From: Chionis minor
Lineage: Eukaryota > Chordata > Aves > Charadriiformes > Chionididae
Length of the DNA stretch: 64,000 nt
NCBI GenBank assembly: GCA_013398295.1
Contig: VZSF01003924.1
Coordinates: forward strand, 620,001 to 684,000
Reading direction: 5' to 3'
Shown here one piece after another: positions 62,566 through 64,000 of the stretch; positions within the stretch are counted from its first letter, which is position 1; each line of letters begins with the position of its first letter. The notes under the pieces were generated by a model, which did not search any database, was not told where the DNA came from, and was given only the letters and a program-made list of their open reading frames with translations. The position numbers were made by a program, and so were the translations under genes.

Positions 62566-64000
62566 AGAACCCATTCACATGGCAAACAGAAAATACAGTA
62601 TTTTCCCCTTAAACATATCACCTGAGCTGCCCCAAAGTCAGCTATATGAACATTTCAGGGGATGAATAACACGGACAAGTAATGAATCTAAAAATACCAC
62701 GACAAATGTAATCCTTCCGCCCCCACACTCCATCAGCAGGGATCTGACATGGTCACAACACATTGTTGTTCAACTTTTTTAAAAAAAGAAGTTAAAAATA
62801 GTTAGATTACTGTGCATTTCAAGTGAACCAAGGAAGCTTCTGGTTTAGTAACTGCATGCATCACGAAAAATGCTAGCACTATTTTTAACTGTCACAATAT
62901 TTTTAAATGGTTCAGACTACATGTGTAAGTTGGCTGACATATGAAATATTTGTATGTAGCACTGAGGAAAAAAGTAAAAGGATCGTGAAAATAATCAGAG
63001 TATACATGGACACTGTTTCACTAGTCTTGTCCCTAGTTATATGGGTTATATTTCTTCTGCTTACTGCCCTTAACTACTTGTCTAAACTAAAAAAATCATA
63101 TTGTCTGAGATCACTATTGATTATCTATTGACTTTTAATTAGTTCATTGAAGGATGAGGACTATATTCAAAGTAACATGACCAGGCTACACTTATTCTCA
63201 AATTTGGACTTGGAAAAGTTACTAAAGATCAACAAAATAATCGCTGATAATTACTTGAACGACGAGCTGTACTGGTGGAAGAAAACAAGCATATCGTGCC
63301 CATTTTTTGTTCATTTATTATGCGGAAGCAGCTTTTCAGTAGTATATTTTAAATTTTTAATTATTCTATGTGAAAAAAAATCTTGTCTTTTCAGACTTAG
63401 ATTTTATAGAATATAGTAGTGGACCAGTAAACTTCATCTAAAGTCAATCAGAAGTCCAAAGAAAGCAGCCTTTGTAACAAAATGAAAGTGCCCTTTAAGT
63501 TTTATTTTCTTCTGATCCTTAAAAAAAGGCAAAAAAGTACAAATATTTACTACTGCAGAACATCTGCAGAACATCTGATGAGAAAATAAACCACAGTTGA
63601 TCATTTTCTTGAGTAAAGTTTTTAACAAAGTCTAAGAAACTCAAAAGAACGTGTGTAAGGGTAAGCTGTAAGGAACGATGTGGATGGGAAGAGAACAGAG
63701 TGCTGTAATCAGTCTCAAATAGTAACCTATTTAAAATCCCAAATACATATATTATGTTTTGGTTTTAGACAATATTTAGGTACATATCAACAAACAAAGA
63801 AAGAATGCTAATGATGTTAACAGCCTAAAAACAGCATAACCAAGAGACAATATCAGATAAGGTTGTTTGAGATTTATTTCAAAGCTGAGGCAAAAAGCAT
63901 GCAGCAAACATTTACAGATGATTCCCTGGTGCCCAAAAAGGTGCATCTGCCACTTTTCGGGGGTCTGTAGTTTTCACGTTCCCACCACCACTACAATCTG
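62566..64000. other. Unique DNA at right edge; no gene seen
   Basis: AT-rich, with no CpG-rich segment and no credible exon. It is probably still intron 1 or the region before DYNC2I1. A few short open frames have no family resemblance. Confidence 0.6.

Noticed and set aside
1..64000. CRISPR arrays, operons, bacterial promoters, rRNA or full tRNA genes
   Set aside because: None present; the window is vertebrate nuclear DNA.

Overview
The window is vertebrate nuclear DNA, almost certainly from a bird. It is AT-rich and intron-rich, with no operons or prokaryotic signals. The dispersed repeats are nearly all CR1 LINE 3' ends with the avian-style ATTCTATG-type tail. The species cannot be told from the sequence.

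One gene is clear. Minus strand 61507 down to 35471 carries 23 coding exons of DYNC2I1 (WDR60), the dynein-2 intermediate chain 1 that works in retrograde intraflagellar transport. Every exon has GT/AG borders and every junction phase agrees. The joined frame is 3,072 nt (1,023 codons plus stop), starting in phase 0 and ending at a TAG. Only the short first coding exon is missing. It and the promoter probably lie beyond the right edge, because 61508-64000 has no CpG island and no convincing start exon. The N-terminal half (exons at 53125-61507) encodes a charged Arg/Glu/Lys-rich region followed by an Asp/Glu-rich patch. The C-terminal half (35471-48726) encodes the WD-repeat beta-propeller.

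Positions 1-35400 hold no gene I can prove. From vertebrate gene order as I recall it (ESYT2 head-to-head and VIPR2 tail-to-tail with WDR60), this should be the DYNC2I1-VIPR2 intergenic interval, but no VIPR2 exon was recognised. It contains five CR1 copies of useful length plus one short CR1 tail, a duplicated GT microsatellite, an old tandem duplication of about 130 bp, a quadruplex-type G-rich tract, a tRNA-SINE-like fragment, and a few exon-like segments on the plus strand. Two further CR1 copies lie inside or just upstream of DYNC2I1.

No new biological system is evident. The best leads are a 73-bp cluster of three overlapping perfect inverted repeats in a DYNC2I1 intron (60899-60971), a CT microsatellite acting as the polypyrimidine tract of one exon (48743-48768), and the tandem duplication near 24.7 and 25.3 kb.
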